This document shows, piece after piece, positions 24,900 through 38,010 of a stretch of DNA of 64,000 nt (within the stretch, counting starts at the first letter, position 1; the number at the start of each line of letters is the position of its first letter). The position numbers and the translations under genes were made by a program. This DNA comes from Xylogone sp. PMI_703. Its lineage: Eukaryota > Ascomycota > Leotiomycetes. The stretch is taken from assembly GCA_021399445.1 (NCBI GenBank), contig JAJTUQ010000005.1, positions 1,488,001 to 1,552,000 on the forward strand, read 5' to 3'. The notes beneath the pieces were generated by a model. The model was not told the origin of the DNA and did no database searches. It saw only the letters and a program-made list of their open reading frames with translations.

Positions 24900-27800
24900 T
24901 AGCCTCAAACTCCTGAACCTTTCACTAAATATTCTTAAGCTCTTCTGTTAGTTCCCAGATATTTTCTGATTCTAAGTATTTTTTCCATTTGATCAGATAC
25001 TGAACTTTCTTTCTAAAGATTCTCTGTCCTTCTACATTTTCTACTTCGTATTCCTTTTCTGGGTTAAGATTTTCTGCTTTTAAGTATATAATTATTAACG
25101 TTTTTAGTAATACTTATTCTAGTATAATGACATGAAAGACTAAGTACATTTTAGTATTCTTGAGTAATTTTAGCTTATATGTTACTTATCTTAATATTTC
25201 GTTGATCTCCAGTAGTTTTATCTTCTTGAAATCTAATGATTCATTTGATTTTTTAGTTTTGATAAATTTTTGTAAAAAGTATACTTTATCCTTTTTCTTA
25301 AATATAGATTTTATTTTATATTATTTGTTATAATATTTTTTCATTCTTTCTTTGACTTCCTCTAAGTTTTGTTATATAATTGTTTATGTTTCTTTGATAA
25401 GCTTAATTCTTTCTTTTATTGTCATTATTATATTAGATATCTTTTTCCATAAGTATATTATATTTATTTTTTTTCCAAAATTTACATAATGAGATAATAC
25501 TTATATATTGTTGTACCTTACTCTGTTATATACATATTATATTATTAATAATAATTTAACCTAATTATCTTATAAGTAATTGACATATACTTTAAGATAT
25601 TACTTAAATGTTTGAATCAGTCTTTTAGTACCTCTGTTAGTTTAGGCCTATCCTTTAATAACTATCTTAGTTTTAGTCTTTATTATAGTAATAAATACTT
25701 GCCAAAACTTTGATACAAACAACTTGTCCTTGTCAGAGATAATTTCCCTCGGAAATCTGAATATTACAAATACTCTGCTTATAAGTATATCTATTAACTG
25801 TTTTACTGTATAAGTACCTTTCCATAGTATAAAGACTTTGTATTTAGTTAGCTTATCTATGATTACTAATACTCTGTCATAGATCTCGTTGTCTATACTT
25901 AATGATAATGATAAATCTATTATAAAGTTCATTATTATCGACTTCCATAGTCCTTCTAGTACTTCTAATGGTTATAATAATCCATACGTAATTCTTCATG
26001 TTAGTTTTGTTCTATGACATATATTGTATACTTTGACAACTTCTTATATCGTTTTCTGTAACTTGAGTATATAAAACTTTAAATTGAGAAGTTCATATAT
26101 CTTAACAATTCTTTGATGTCCATATAATAATGAGTTATGTATGTACTTGACAAACTTCTTAATTAAGGTTTGTAGTATATAAATTCTTTTGTTACAAAAC
26201 CATATTCCTAGTTCCTCAATAGATTCTTCCTATTTATCGTCTAAGTTCAGCTCTTGGAATGATGCCTTAGCTTCCTTGACTTCATATTTGACGGCTTGGA
26301 TTATTTTCTTTGTCCATTCCATATCAAATTCCTAATCTTTAGCCTCTTAGACTAAATAATTATATACTAATATTCTATCTTCTTCTTCCTTAAAAATAGT
26401 TTTAACTTTTAGTTTAACCTTTTTCATATAATCTAGTCTTCTGTTAAACATATCAGCTTTAGCATTCTTTGTTCCTTTAATATACTTTATTTTAAAGTTG
26501 TATTACATAAACTCTTCTGACTATTTAACTTATCTAGTATTCAAGATTTTAGTATTAACGAAATATCTTAAGTTATGATAATCCATAAGTATTTCTATTT
26601 CCGATCCTAAAAGATATACTCTCCAGGTTTTGAATATGTCTACTATGGCTAATAACTCTTTGTTATAAATGTTATAATTTCTTTTCGCAGAAGAAAACTT
26701 CCTTGAATGAAAGGCTATTAGTCTTTATCTCCCATTAAAGTACAGTTAACTTAAGGTTATCCCTAAAACCTCGTTCAATATGTCCGTTTCAACTTTAGTC
26801 AATAGTCCTACCTAGAATATTACCAAGATTATTCCTTCATTGAACTAGTCCTTAAGCTTTTACTATGCTTCTTGTTCTTTATTTTCAAATTTGAATTCCC
26901 AATCTTTCTTGATTAAGTCGTCTAATAATACAATGATATCCGAGAATTTGTGGATATATTTCTGATAAAAGTTGCATATTCCCTTGAATATTTGAATATC
27001 TCTAACATTCTTTGGATCAGGCCATTCTTTTATATTAGTTATCTTTTGTAAGTTTATTCGAAAACCTTCTCCTGAAACTATATATCCCAGGAATTCTACC
27101 TCTGTTTAGTGGAATATATACTTCTAAAGTTAATATTATATATTATTATCTAATAAGATTTACAAAATTTTTCCTATATATTCTCGATATTCCTTCAATA
27201 TCTTGGAGTAAATTAGTAAGTCATCAATGTAAGCTATAACAAATATGTCCAAGTATAACATGAATATATAGTTTACTATTCTTTAAAATGTTATGAATAA
27301 GTTAGTAAGTCTTATTAATAAAATTAAATATTCGAATAATCCATAATATGTACTGAATACTGTTTTTTATTCATCATCTTCTGTAATCCTAACTAAGTAA
27401 AATCTTGTCCAAAAGTTTAACTTCATGAAGTATTTAATGTCTGCTAATCTTTCTTGTAAATCTGAGATAAACAGTATTAAGTATTAATCCTTGATAATAA
27501 TATTGTTTAATTCTCAGTAATCTATAATCATTTTTTATTTCTTTGGTCCTTTCTTTAGAACATATATTATTGGTGTTTTACATAATATTTCTGAGGGTCT
27601 GATATGTCCTTTTACTAACAACTAATCTAGTTCTTCTTGCAAGATCTGTCATTATTCTTCGTTCATTGTATATAGTCAATAGTACAGTGAGTAAGTTCCT
27701 TCCTTCAAACATATATAATAATCCTAAGGTTTCTGTAGCAGTAAGGCTTCTGTGTCTGGTGATTTTTCGAATAGTTTTTGATATTTTTGATATTTTACAG

Positions 27801-28300
27801 ATAACGTTAATGTTATTTCTACATTGTTTACTTACATTGACGGGTCAGTTAGTCATAAATTTTCTGTCTTCCCGAATCTCATTATTTAGCCTGTTCCTTA
27901 ATTTATCTGTGGATTATAATTCTTAAACCACAGTATTCCTATAATTACTTCATATCTGCTTAGATCTGTTACATCAAACATGATCTTCGTCTTTTCTCTA
28001 GATATTTTTATCATTAATAACTTAATTTTTGTTTCTACTTGAAAAAAAGTACTCAATCTGTCTACTATTCTGATAAAGTAACTCCTTCTTTTAACTTTAG
28101 TGTTTAGTCTTAATCGAGTGATTATTTCAAGTATAATAAAGTTAATTATATTACCATTATTGAACATTACTATTAAGTCTTGTTCTTTTAGCTTAATAAG
28201 CATTGTCAAAAGAGAATTTCCAAAAATTACATTAGTTTTAGCATATTCTTCCTTATTGTCATCTTTATACTAAAGATCAATTGTTTCATCGAATTTATAC
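24900..28300 (-). pseudogene. Gypsy-2 pol relic (protease, RT, RNase H, integrase)
   Basis: Protease region 28209-27898 keeps NGNIINFI with the catalytic Asp lost (NNG for DSG). Reverse transcriptase keeps FVIAYIDDLLIYSKILKEYR with YIDD at 27220-27231. RNase H lies near 26600-26780. The integrase core (25932-25648) reads DRVLVIIDKLTKY and IISDKDKLFVSKFWQVF, the first and second catalytic Asp blocks. Stops separate all segments. Confidence 0.85.
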
Positions 28301-30503
28301 TGTCTTCTTATTCTATAACCTCAGTATAATATATATAGTTCATAATAAAACTTCTCATCATTAAGTATAACTTTAGTTCATATAATCTCATGCTCTGTTT
28401 CCATCTATACTGTTTATATATCAGGAAGATTCTTCTACGTTAATAATGTCATTACTAATAATATAATAATATATAATGTTCTTGTCTGTAACAAATTCAG
28501 GCTTAAGTAGTAATAAGACTTAAATATAACTTCTATAATTGTTCTGAAGTTTATAATCTCATCCTTAGTTAAATATAGTTCTATCTATTCTTGCTGGCAT
28601 TCTATTATAGACTATATTCTGCGTCAACCTTCTTAGTCTTCTCTGATTCTTATAAACATTATCTTTTCGCCTGCCTTAAGGACTCTTGTATACTTAAAGT
28701 TTTTTTTCAATCTATATGACTCCTTAATCATTAACACCAATTCTGGTTATTTGTCTTTTGTGTTTTGGCTAGGACCTGGCTCCATTGTTCTGAACCAGTC
28801 CTCTTGTTAAGGGCCAGGTGTAAAGGGGGTGTTATGCTTACCAGGGGGGAATGCAGCCCTAGCGAAGGGACCTTGCCTAGGACATTCACGTGACCATTGT
28901 ACAGTATAAAGTAGAGCTTAAGTTTAACGATGTAAGGGATAAGATTTAGTCTGTGGAATGTATGAGAGACACCTGCACACACCCTTCGTCTTGCCTGTGA
29001 TTCGCTGTCGACCACCCCGGGATGCTCATCCCCTAACACCTCTATTTTTTTTGGTGAATGTTATATAGTATCCTTTAACATCCTTATTAGTACTTTATGT
29101 TTGAAACCCTTCTTAGTAAATTTTAAGGCTAGATTTTTCTTCTTGATTAAATCTTCTTTAATCTAGGCTCTAAAAAATACTTCCTTGAAGTTTAGTATAT
29201 CAGAGAACCAGGGTTTAGTTTTTTCTGTTGAAGCATTGTTATATACCTTTGTATCATTTCTTTCTTGCTCTTTTTCCAAGTTATCCTTTGTGTACACAGG
29301 ATACTTATGCAAGATTTGGCTGACTGACAAGTCTTTGTTGTCTTCTGGCCATGACTCCGAATTGTTAAAGGATATTTATCTTATAACTTGTTATTTTATC
29401 TTGGCTTCTGCCTTAACTTCTGCTTCTGTGAATACTTTTTCTTCTTCCGGAATAATTGCTATATTGACTTCCACGAACACCACTTCCTTATCCTTCCTTT
29501 TATGCTCAGACTTTGGCTTCGTCTCTTTTATATTGTTGGCCTGTCTGTCCTTAAGCTTGCTGTCCTTGTTATACTCATGAGTTATATGTTTAAGTAAGTA
29601 GTATTTGAAACATAAATTCTTTTCTCTGTGTTTCTTCTGTTGTTCTGGTGTTAAGTTATATTTTCCTCCTTTTTTGGAGTTTTTTTTAGAGATTATATTT
29701 ACTTCCTAGTCTATAACGTCAAGGTCTTTCTTAGATCCCTTGTTTTTTTCTTCGGGACTTTGCTTCTTGTTGTTCTAGCTTATTGTTCTGTCCTTTTTTA
29801 TTTGATGTCTTTCTCATTAATAATTATTTATCTTAGTAACTTTTTTCATGAGTTTCTTTAGACTTCCTGGGATTAGCCTTAATTAAGCTATTTCATCTAT
29901 TACTGTATCTTTAAAACTTTTTTTATAATAATACATCAGGACTTCGTTGTCCTAGTTTATTTAAAGAGTTAATATATAAAACCTTACATTATAATTCTGT
30001 ACTAATCCTACTTATTTAAGCCTGTCTAACTGCCTGGAAGTTTCTTGTTTCTCATTGATATTGTCGAATAGTCAATCCATTTTGTCCTAGAAATTACTTA
30101 GACTTTCAAATAAGTTAATCGTTTTTTGTTATTTATCTTTTTTCTTTTCGATGATATTGTAGAAATTCTTTATGTATAACAACAGAAGTTTGAATATATC
30201 TTTTTCTAAGTATATAACGACCCAGAATATACAGTTTTACTTATTTCTGAATATAATTTTGTTAAATTTTAAGAATAAATAAGTTTATATCTTGAAGGCT
30301 CTGTACTTAAATCTGTCTCCGTTGAATTTGGCTAATATTATTACCTTGAGTAGTTTAAGTAATAAAATAATTTGTAGGAATTCTTGTTCCTCATTATTAT
30401 TACTGTCCGATAGAGGTGAGTTTGGTATTAGTACAGGGCCTAGCACAGGGTCTAGTGTAATATACTTTATCCTTGACATAAGGCTTACTTGCTGGCTTGT
30501 CAT
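28301..30503 (-). pseudogene. Gypsy-2 gag relic
   Basis: The start ATG at 30503 opens MTSQQVSLMSRIKYITLDPV and an acidic Asn-rich stretch. A zinc knuckle can be read near 29590-29630 as CFKYYLLKHITHEY, a CX2CX4HX4C pattern with two Cys changed to Tyr by G-to-A. The gene is split by the GC-rich insert at 28739-29040. Plus-strand frames at 29185-29597 and 30292-30558 are antisense to it and not genes. Confidence 0.72.
28739..29040 (-). mobile_element. GC-normal insert in Gypsy-2 containing an LTR-like unit (28830-29038)
   Basis: About 300 bp of normal base composition inside AT-rich DNA. On the minus strand, 29038-28830 reads TGTTAGGGGATGAGCATCCC to GGTAAGCATAACA, with TGTTA/TAACA ends and ACTTTATACTG inside, all typical of a Copia LTR of 209 bp. 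The direct repeat TAACACC occurs at 28732-28738 and 29034-29040, which would place 92 further bases in the insert. The two boundary readings conflict, so the structure (solo LTR with a piece of interior, or something else) is open. Confidence 0.5.
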
Positions 30504-30550
30504 AATGTTTAGGGCACTTAATCTTAATCTTTCTAAGATAATACTCAAAG

Positions 30551-30921
30551 TGTTATGAACTTAAGCCTTTACCTAAGTCCTATAAAATGTACAAATATAT
30601 ACTAAGTCATAAAGAGGTTAGTAAAAGTTCAAGGATCAGTACAAGATAATATATGATTATAATTACAATTATATAAATAATAATCTATATTATAAGTTAA
30701 GTACAAGTTCTTATCCTAAGAATTATCTGAGTTTATATATTGTATAAAATACTGTTAAACCCTTTGGACCTCCCAGGTCCTCCAGGTCCTTGGACCCCTT
30801 GGACCCCCTGGGTCCTCTGGGTCTATCACGTGATCCCTTTTGTCACGGACTATGTCAAGTTCTCTGTGTAGCCTTGCTACCGAGCCTCAGGCCTGGCATT
30901 GTCCATGCATGCTTTATGATA
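30551..30921 (-). repeat. Gypsy-2 5' LTR (right)
   Basis: 371 bp, TGTTATGAACT to TTTATGATA, the partner of 23860-24230, followed by GATAG. Confidence 0.93.
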
Positions 30922-31099
30922 GATAGATCTAAGTATAAGAGTTGAAAAGGAGAGTTATAAAAGTAATCTTTGAACTCAAGGATAGTTTTAGCACAAAGTA
31001 AATATTTAAATTCTTTTTTACAAGACTCTTAGAAGAATATTCAATAATTATAACCATGATTAATATATAATTAATATTTGAAATTATAAACAAGATTAA

Positions 31100-31314
31100 T
31101 GTGGAAGAGAGAGGTGCTAAGAGGTGTTGGGGTAGTATATATAGTAATACAATACAACTGACCAATCAGAAGGCAAGGTCTGGTAGAATAGGAGTGAAGG
31201 TGGTTGATTATTGTACGGTTGTAAGAACCGTGCTCTATATACTACGTACAGGTCACATGATACGCTGCACGTACACGTGCTACGCATGTGCCGTATACTG
31301 TTTTCCCTACCACA
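31100..31314 (+). mobile_element. Short TGTGG...CCACA element, second type (215 bp), not RIP-mutated
   Basis: It begins TGTGGAAGAGAGAGG and ends TTTTCCCTACCACA. The ends match copies A and B, but the interior differs: it has TAGTATATATAG and a run of ACGT-rich bases such as CTGCACGTACACGTGC. It is flanked by TTAA on both sides (31096-31099 and 31315-31318). The uninterrupted Copia sequence at about 33650 confirms that it is an insertion. GC-normal within AT-rich DNA. Confidence 0.75.
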
Positions 31315-31318
31315 TTAA

Positions 31319-32345
31319 CATTTTCCAAAGATATAAAAAGAAGGTTATTAACTTAATAATATTTATTACTTAAGACAAAAAAATATAAAGATCATAGGAC
31401 AAAAGGAGCAAAAACTCAAGTTAACAGAGTAAATATAAAAATAGTTCACTTAACCAGAAGGAAGTCAAATGTTATTTATGTAACAGAAATCATTTTATTA
31501 AATATTGTAAACTCAGACATAATACAAGAAAATATATTCTTAACCTCAAATCCAAGGATAATAAATTATAATACTCTCAGAAAATAATAAAGAAGAATAA
31601 AAGTAAAGGTTATTATAAGGAGAACAAATTAAGACAACATTCTTATAGTCACGTCATTGGTCACTTTTCTGAATATGACTTAATATTAGAAATGAAATTA
31701 AGCTCTGATGACTTATCCGAGGAAAAAGACGAAATTATAAGAGTATCAAAGAAAATAATATATAAAATTAAACTTTCTGTCTAGATTACAGATATTAGTA
31801 CTTCTTCATATATGATTAATAATCTTCAGTTTTTTAAATAATTAATAATTAATATTAAACGTCATAAAATAAAGGTTAAAGGTAAAAAGTTATATATATA
31901 AAAGAAAAGGACTACTAAAATAAAGTTAAAGGATAAAAGTACTATATTATTGTTTGATACTTTACTTGTTCTGAATCTTAGGGCTAATTTACTCTTCAGT
32001 TAACATATTTGTGAAAAAGGTTTTGATAACTCTTTTGATCTATATATAATATATTTTATTCAAAAAAATCAAAAGAATTAATATATTAAAGTTAAGTAAT
32101 GTAAAAGAATATACATTATGAGTTTTATCATAAATAAGCCAAAAAAAATGACTTTGGTTAGTAATGTTAAAGCAAAGAAGGGATAGTTATGATTTAACTT
32201 GTTTAACAGGGAAAATCAAAGTTCTGGCAATAACACTGAAATCTTACTTATAATAATACTGAAGTCAGTGGAAAAAGTTATATAATATTATAATTTATGG
32301 TATAAACAATTTGTTCATCTTAAGGTAAAGAAAATCTGTAGTTTA
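31319..32345 (+). pseudogene. Copia-1 segment with zinc knuckle and start of integrase
   Basis: At 31470-31508 the frame reads KCYLCNRNHFIKYCKLRH, a CX2CX3HX4C zinc knuckle with all ligands kept. The following sequence parallels Copia-2 at 33800-34680. The segment ends at the Copia-2 insertion; 32341-32345 (GTTTA) is its target duplication. Confidence 0.8.
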
Positions 32346-32575
32346 TGTTAGGAATTATGGGAGCAGAGCATACTGGCGCTTGGTAGCTATGTGATCAGAG
32401 TGGAATGACTAATAATCCGGTAAGAGAGTATTTAAGGGTGTAACCCCTTAAATACTAGATAGAAGTATAAGTATATAATGTATTAGCTAATATAAGCCTA
32501 TTTAACCCTACAATACAGTAATGTCTAATGAACCAACATTTTTATAATATGAGCTTAATAGTCATAATTTTAACA
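32346..32575 (+). repeat. Copia-2 5' LTR
   Basis: 230 bp, TGTTAGGAATTATGG to ATTTTAACA. It includes the perfect hairpin GTATTTAAGGG / CCCTTAAATAC near 32429-32458. Confidence 0.93.
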
Positions 32576-32958
32576 GGTTATGAGCCCGGACGTATGTTGA
32601 GGCGTTACTAGGAAGAATAGCAGTTGGAACGTGTTCATTGTAAGTCTGTCACCAAGGACAGCCAAAATACACATAATTGCACAAGTCTCTAGTAGAAGAA
32701 AGTGGTCTACAGAGCATTAGTTGAAATTGAGACTGATCGGTTTCAAGTCTTGAGACAGGTAGACGTGCGACGAATTATCGGTCTACAGCAAGTACTTGAA
32801 GATCATGGCCCCTTAATCAGTATCGGGCATCTTGGCGTGATACTTACTTATTTATTTAAATCTAACAGTCAGTTATAAGTCTCTCTAACCTTGAGTTATA
32901 ATACGATAGCTCAAAAGACGACAAAATCTTCATCCTTATCTTACTGACATTTGAGAAG

Positions 32959-35900
32959 ATGGATACTGATCACTTTGTACGCAAATGCCCTGCTGGCATC
33001 CTTAGTAAAGCGAATTGGCAAGAATGGTTTAAACTGATGAGACTTTATTTCAAGGAAGAATTACTAGAATTTGTATTAAACAAGACAATCACAGAATATG
33101 TCTGGATTCAGAGAACCCTATCATCGATCAATACTCTTGTTATATTAATAAGTATGAAAATATTTAAGATTATTATTGAAAGTATAGTAAAACAACTAAA
33201 GAGCTTGAAAGTGAAAGATGAACTACAAAGTGGATTAAAGGATGGTATATAGAATATTAAAAAGTAAAAGAAATATGAAATTATATCTATAAAAGTTTTA
33301 TATATAATTTTAATCTATATTAATGTTATAAATAATAAACTGATTTATGATGAGTCTGAAGTTTAACTAATATAGACAAAGTTATATTTTAAGTATAATA
33401 AATTATTACTTTATATTGTTCGAAGTGAAATGGTTTAACTTATTTTATTTAAATTAAAGTAAGGTATAATAATCGAAGAGAGATGGATTTAAGTACAAGA
33501 GTTGAGGAGGAAAGTTGTGAAGGTAATCCCTGAACTTAAGGATGGCTTTAGTACAAAGTAAATATTTGAATTCTTTCTTGTAGAACTCTTAAAAGAATAT
33601 TCAATAGTCATAACTATGATTAATATATAATTAATACTTGAAATCGTGGACAAAATTGACATTTTTCAAAGATATAAAGAAAAGGTTACTAACTTGACAG
33701 TACTTGTTACTTGAGACAAAAAAACATAAAAATCATAGGACAAAGAGAACAAAAACTTAAGTTAATAGAGTAAACATAAAAATAGTTTGTTTGACTAGAA
33801 AAAAGTCAAATATTATTTATGTAACAGGAATCATTTTATTAAATATTATAAATTTAGATATAATACAAGAAAATATGTTTTTAGCCTTAAATCTAAGAAT
33901 AGTAAATTATAACATTCTTGGAAAGTAATAAAGAAGAATAAAGGCAAAGGTTATTATAAGAAAAATAAGTTAAGACAATATTCTTATAATTATATCATTA
34001 GTCACTTTTCTGAATATAATTTAATATTAAAGACAGAGTCAAGTTTTGACGACTTATCTGAGGAAAAAGATAAAGTTATAAAAGTATCAAAGGAAGTAAT
34101 ACGTAAGGTTAAATCTTTTGTCTGGATTGTAGACATTAGTATTTCTTTATATATGATTAATAATTTTTAGCTTTTTAAATAATTAATGATCGATATTAAA
34201 TGTTACAGAATAAAGGTTAAAGATAAAAAGTTATATATATGGAAGAAAAGGACTACTGAAATGAAGTTGAAAAATGGAAGTACTGTATTGTTGTCTGATA
34301 TTCTACTTGTTCTAAATCTTAGGGCTAATTTATTTTCTGGTTAATATATTTATGAAAAGGGTTTTGATAATTCTTTTGATTTATATATAATATATTTTAC
34401 TTAAAAGAATTAAAAGAATTAATATATTAAAGTTAAGTAATGCGGAAAAGTGTATATTATAAGTTTTATTGTGAATAAGTCAAAGGAAATAGCTTTAGTT
34501 AGTGATGTTAAAATGAAGGAAGGATAATTGTGATTTAACTTGTTTAATAGGGAAAATCAAAATTTTGACAGTAATATTAAAACCTTACTTACATTAATAC
34601 CAAAGTTAATGAAGAAAGTTATATAATGTTATAATTTATGATATAAATAATTTATTTATCTTAGAGTAAAAAAAATCTGTAACTTATACAAGGTTATTAC
34701 TTTAAGTAGGCTAATACGAAAACTTATAACTAAAGAACTTTGTGAAGTTTATGATTTTACTAAGATAAAAGATCATGTTAATAAAGTGTTAAGTGAATGG
34801 GAGAGTAAGAGGCTTATACTGATCTACGTAAATATATATAGACTGTTCTTATTATCAATAAAAGAAGATTAATACTTTACTTAAATTATTGATAATGTTA
34901 TTCGTTATATTTGGAATATTTCTGTAAAAATAAAAGTATATTTGGTTAAGAAGCTTAGGACATGGAAGATCTAAGTAAAGTATGAAACAGAGGAGAAAGT
35001 CAAGGTCATTAGAACTGATAATGTCTCGGAATTATTATTATTATTAGACGAATGAAGTACTTTGATCAGGATTCGGGCAGAAATAACAGTAGGGTATAAG
35101 TTAAACTAGAACAGTTTAGTTAAACAAGTAATTCAGATAATTACAGTAAATATTTGGGTATTACTGAAAGAAGTTAGCTTATTGTTTGAATTCTGGAACT
35201 ATGCTGTTGAAATAAATGTATACTTAAGAAACTGAATAATATCTGGCTCAATAATTGATAGGAAAGTTATTAGCTTATACTAAGTATTCACTGGAGAAAT
35301 CTCAAGCATTGATTATATCAGAGTTTTTGGATATAAATATATATCATACGTCAACCAAAAGAAGTATTTGAAAAAATCAAGAAAAGACAAGCTTATGGAC
35401 TATGGACAGGTTATAGTATTTGTAGAATATAATTTAAACATGATCAAACAATATAAGGTTTATATATTAGATAAAGATTATGTCATCAAATTAAGTTATA
35501 TTAACTTTTATGAAGATATCTAAGGCAGAACAGTTGATTTGAAACTTTGGACAGGTGATCTTCAAGGAACAAAGAATAAGCTAGTAATTCGTAAACCAAG
35601 AGGTTAACTACAAAATAAAGTTATCGAGTTTATATTATTCTTAGATCTGAAAGACTTGAATAATTTCGAAATTATGATTTTATTTATTATAAATCTAATA
35701 ATAATATATAACAGTTTAACTAACCTAATTGGCTGTCAATATGATTAAGAAAATACAAGTGATTTAAGCATGAATATGTCTTATTCAAGAGGAGATGAGA
35801 GAGATGAGGAAAATAAAATTAGAGATTAATTTTAGACTTAAGCCAAAAACTATGATTTATTACCTAGTGTTAATATAGTATCATTTATTAGATTTCACCT

Positions 35901-37640
35901 GTCTGACAGAGAAAATCAAGTATTACCAGAATTTGTGGAAATAAAGTATAATTTTCGAAAACGACAAAGATTTAATAATTCTGATAATGAAGACTATCTT
36001 ATCAAGATAATTAAAGTTATACTTATAATACTGGAAGATTAAGATTATTAAGACTTAGACGAGATAACTTTGGTCAGTTTAATAACAGATTTAGATATTA
36101 TTATCCTAATGACGTACAAAGAGGTTATTTCAGATTATAGATATAGTCAGAAATGGAAAAAGGTAATTAACGAAAAGATTACATCATTATAGCAAAATGA
36201 TATATAAGAAGAAGAAATATCCTTAGAAAGAGTAAATTTAGTTTTTATCAAATGAGTATTTATTATCAAGATGAACTTTGACAGGATATTAAATAAATTT
36301 AAGGTAAGATTGGTTATTTAAGGCTTTTCTCAGAAATATGGATAAGATTTTATTAAGATGTTTGTACTTATGGTTAGAATGGATACTCTTTGGATATTTA
36401 TGGCTATTATTATAGTAAAAAACTTTAAATGTTACTTGTATGACATAAAGAATATTTTCACTGAATTATATTTATGAGAATAAATTTTTCTGTTTTAATT
36501 AAATAAAGTACTTAAGTTAAAGAATAAGTATATATTATATGTCTTACAGAGTTTATATAAACTAAAGTAATTTACACAGGACTAGAATTTATTCTATAAG
36601 AGTTATCTCGTTAAGATTAGATTTGTCCAAAACTTAATTAATCCTTATTTTTATATTTATAAAAAATATAAGATTATATTACTTGTTTACGTAAATAATA
36701 TTATTATTGTTGTATTAAGAATACAAAAATTAAAATAGTTTGGAAAAACATTAATAAATTGATTTTATACCAAGAACCTAGAAGAGATTTAAGTAATTTT
36801 TAGTATCTGTATTATTAGGAATTGAAAAAAGAAAATATTTTGAATTGATATAAAATAACTTAAGAAAAGTATAAGTCAAAGTTAATATTAATCTTTAGTT
36901 ATAACAAGTTATACTTGACTTTAGACTTTGACAAAAAGATAAACCTGACTGAGTATTAAGAATATATAAAAAGTTTAATATATATAATAATAAATACTAG
37001 ATTAAATATTGTGTTTACTTTAGGCAAGTTTAGCTAATACATGAGTAATCCTGAAGAGTATTATGTTAGTACTGTAAAGGAATTCTTGAGATATATTAGA
37101 TTAACGATCAAATAGTATGTCTGTTATAGGTTAACTTTAATTTAAGTTAACTAATCGTTATACTAAAATAATGATGACAACAGACAAACCAGTAGTTTTA
37201 TATTAGTTATATAGATATAGATTGGGCAAAAGATAAGACTGACTGGAAGAGTACTTCAGGAAATGTAGTTATGTTTTACGGAGAGTTTGTTTTCTGGGAG
37301 AGTAAGAAATAACGTTTAGTGGTAACTTTAAGCATTAAATCAGAATATATTATAATGTTAATGTGTGTTAAGTAAAGTCAATAGATTGTTTAAATATTCT
37401 GTGATATAAGATTTTTTTAATATATTGAGTCAGATCTAATGATTGTACAAATATTGAGAGATAATCAAAGTATACTTATGTTAGTAAAGAACTTATACTT
37501 TTACGAATGATCAAAGTATATTAATATTTGTTATTATTACATTTGTGACCTAGAAGAGTATAAATACATTATCGTTAGTTATATTCCTACAGTAGATATG
37601 GTAGTTGATGATATGATAAAGTTATTGTAAAAGACAATGT
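32959..37640 (+). pseudogene. Copia-2 gag-pol relic
   Basis: Gag starts at 32959 (MDTDHFVRKCPAGILSKANW, then EWFKLMRLYFKEELLEFVL) and stays open for 97 codons. A degraded zinc knuckle lies near 33800-33850. Integrase shows KVIRTDNVSELLLLL near 35005-35050. Reverse transcriptase of the RVT_2 type lies at about 36300-36720, with LYKLKQFIQD and LVYVNNIIIVV, where the YVDD active site has become YVNN by G-to-A. RNase H follows to about 37620. Order gag, integrase, RT, RNase H is diagnostic of Copia. Many RIP stops. Confidence 0.88.
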
Positions 37641-37775
37641 TTATGCAGTTCAAGGAATTACTTGGTCTGGCAACAGTAAAAGTAATTAAGAGATAGTAGG
37701 AGTAGTCAGAGGTAATACTGACAAGATGAGACTGACATAGGTTATATCATAATACCTGTATGATCTGAGTAGGAG

Positions 37776-38005
37776 TGTTAGGAATTATGGGAGTAGAGTA
37801 TACTGGTGCTCGGTAGTTATGTGATCAGAGTGGAACGACTAATAATCCGGTAAGAGAGTATTTAAGGGTACAACCCCTTAAATACTAGATAGAAGTATAA
37901 GTATACAATATATTAGCTAATATAAGCTTATTTAATTTTATAATATGGTAGTGCTTAGTGAACTAACATTTCCATAATATGAGCTTAATGGTCATAATCT
38001 TAACA
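37776..38005 (+). repeat. Copia-2 3' LTR
   Basis: 230 bp, TGTTAGGAATTATGG to ATCTTAACA, followed by GTTTA. Confidence 0.93.
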
Positions 38006-38010
38006 GTTTA

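Larger units (their letters stand above)
23860..30921 (-). mobile_element. Gypsy-2: complete Ty3/Gypsy element (7062 bp) inside Copia-1
   Basis: Two 371-bp LTRs and the perfect duplication GATAG (23855-23859 and 30922-30926) define both ends. Gag starts at 30503 on the minus strand and pol follows leftward. A plus-strand accessory gene (24435-24893) lies next to the 3' LTR, as in Gypsy-1. A GC-rich insert sits at 28739-29040. LTR sequence differs from Gypsy-1, so this is a second family. Confidence 0.95.
32346..38005 (+). mobile_element. Copia-2: complete Ty1/Copia element (5660 bp) inside Copia-1
   Basis: Two 230-bp LTRs (32346-32575 and 37776-38005) are flanked by GTTTA (32341-32345 and 38006-38010). 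It is less mutated than Copia-1 and Copia-3: more Trp, Gln and Cys codons survive in gag, suggesting a later insertion. Confidence 0.95.

Noticed and set aside
29185..29597. Plus-strand frame of 131 codons, Ser/Leu-rich and membrane-like
   Set aside because: It is antisense to Gypsy-2 gag, whose zinc knuckle lies on the other strand here.
30292..30558. Plus-strand frame of 88 codons at the Gypsy-2 5' LTR
   Set aside because: Shadow of the gag start on the minus strand and overlaps the LTR edge.
31096..31318. piggyBac-type element, because of the TTAA flanks
   Set aside because: The related copy at 46490 has ATAT/ATATT flanks, and the TG...CA ends with a TATA-like box fit LTR-type or other elements better.
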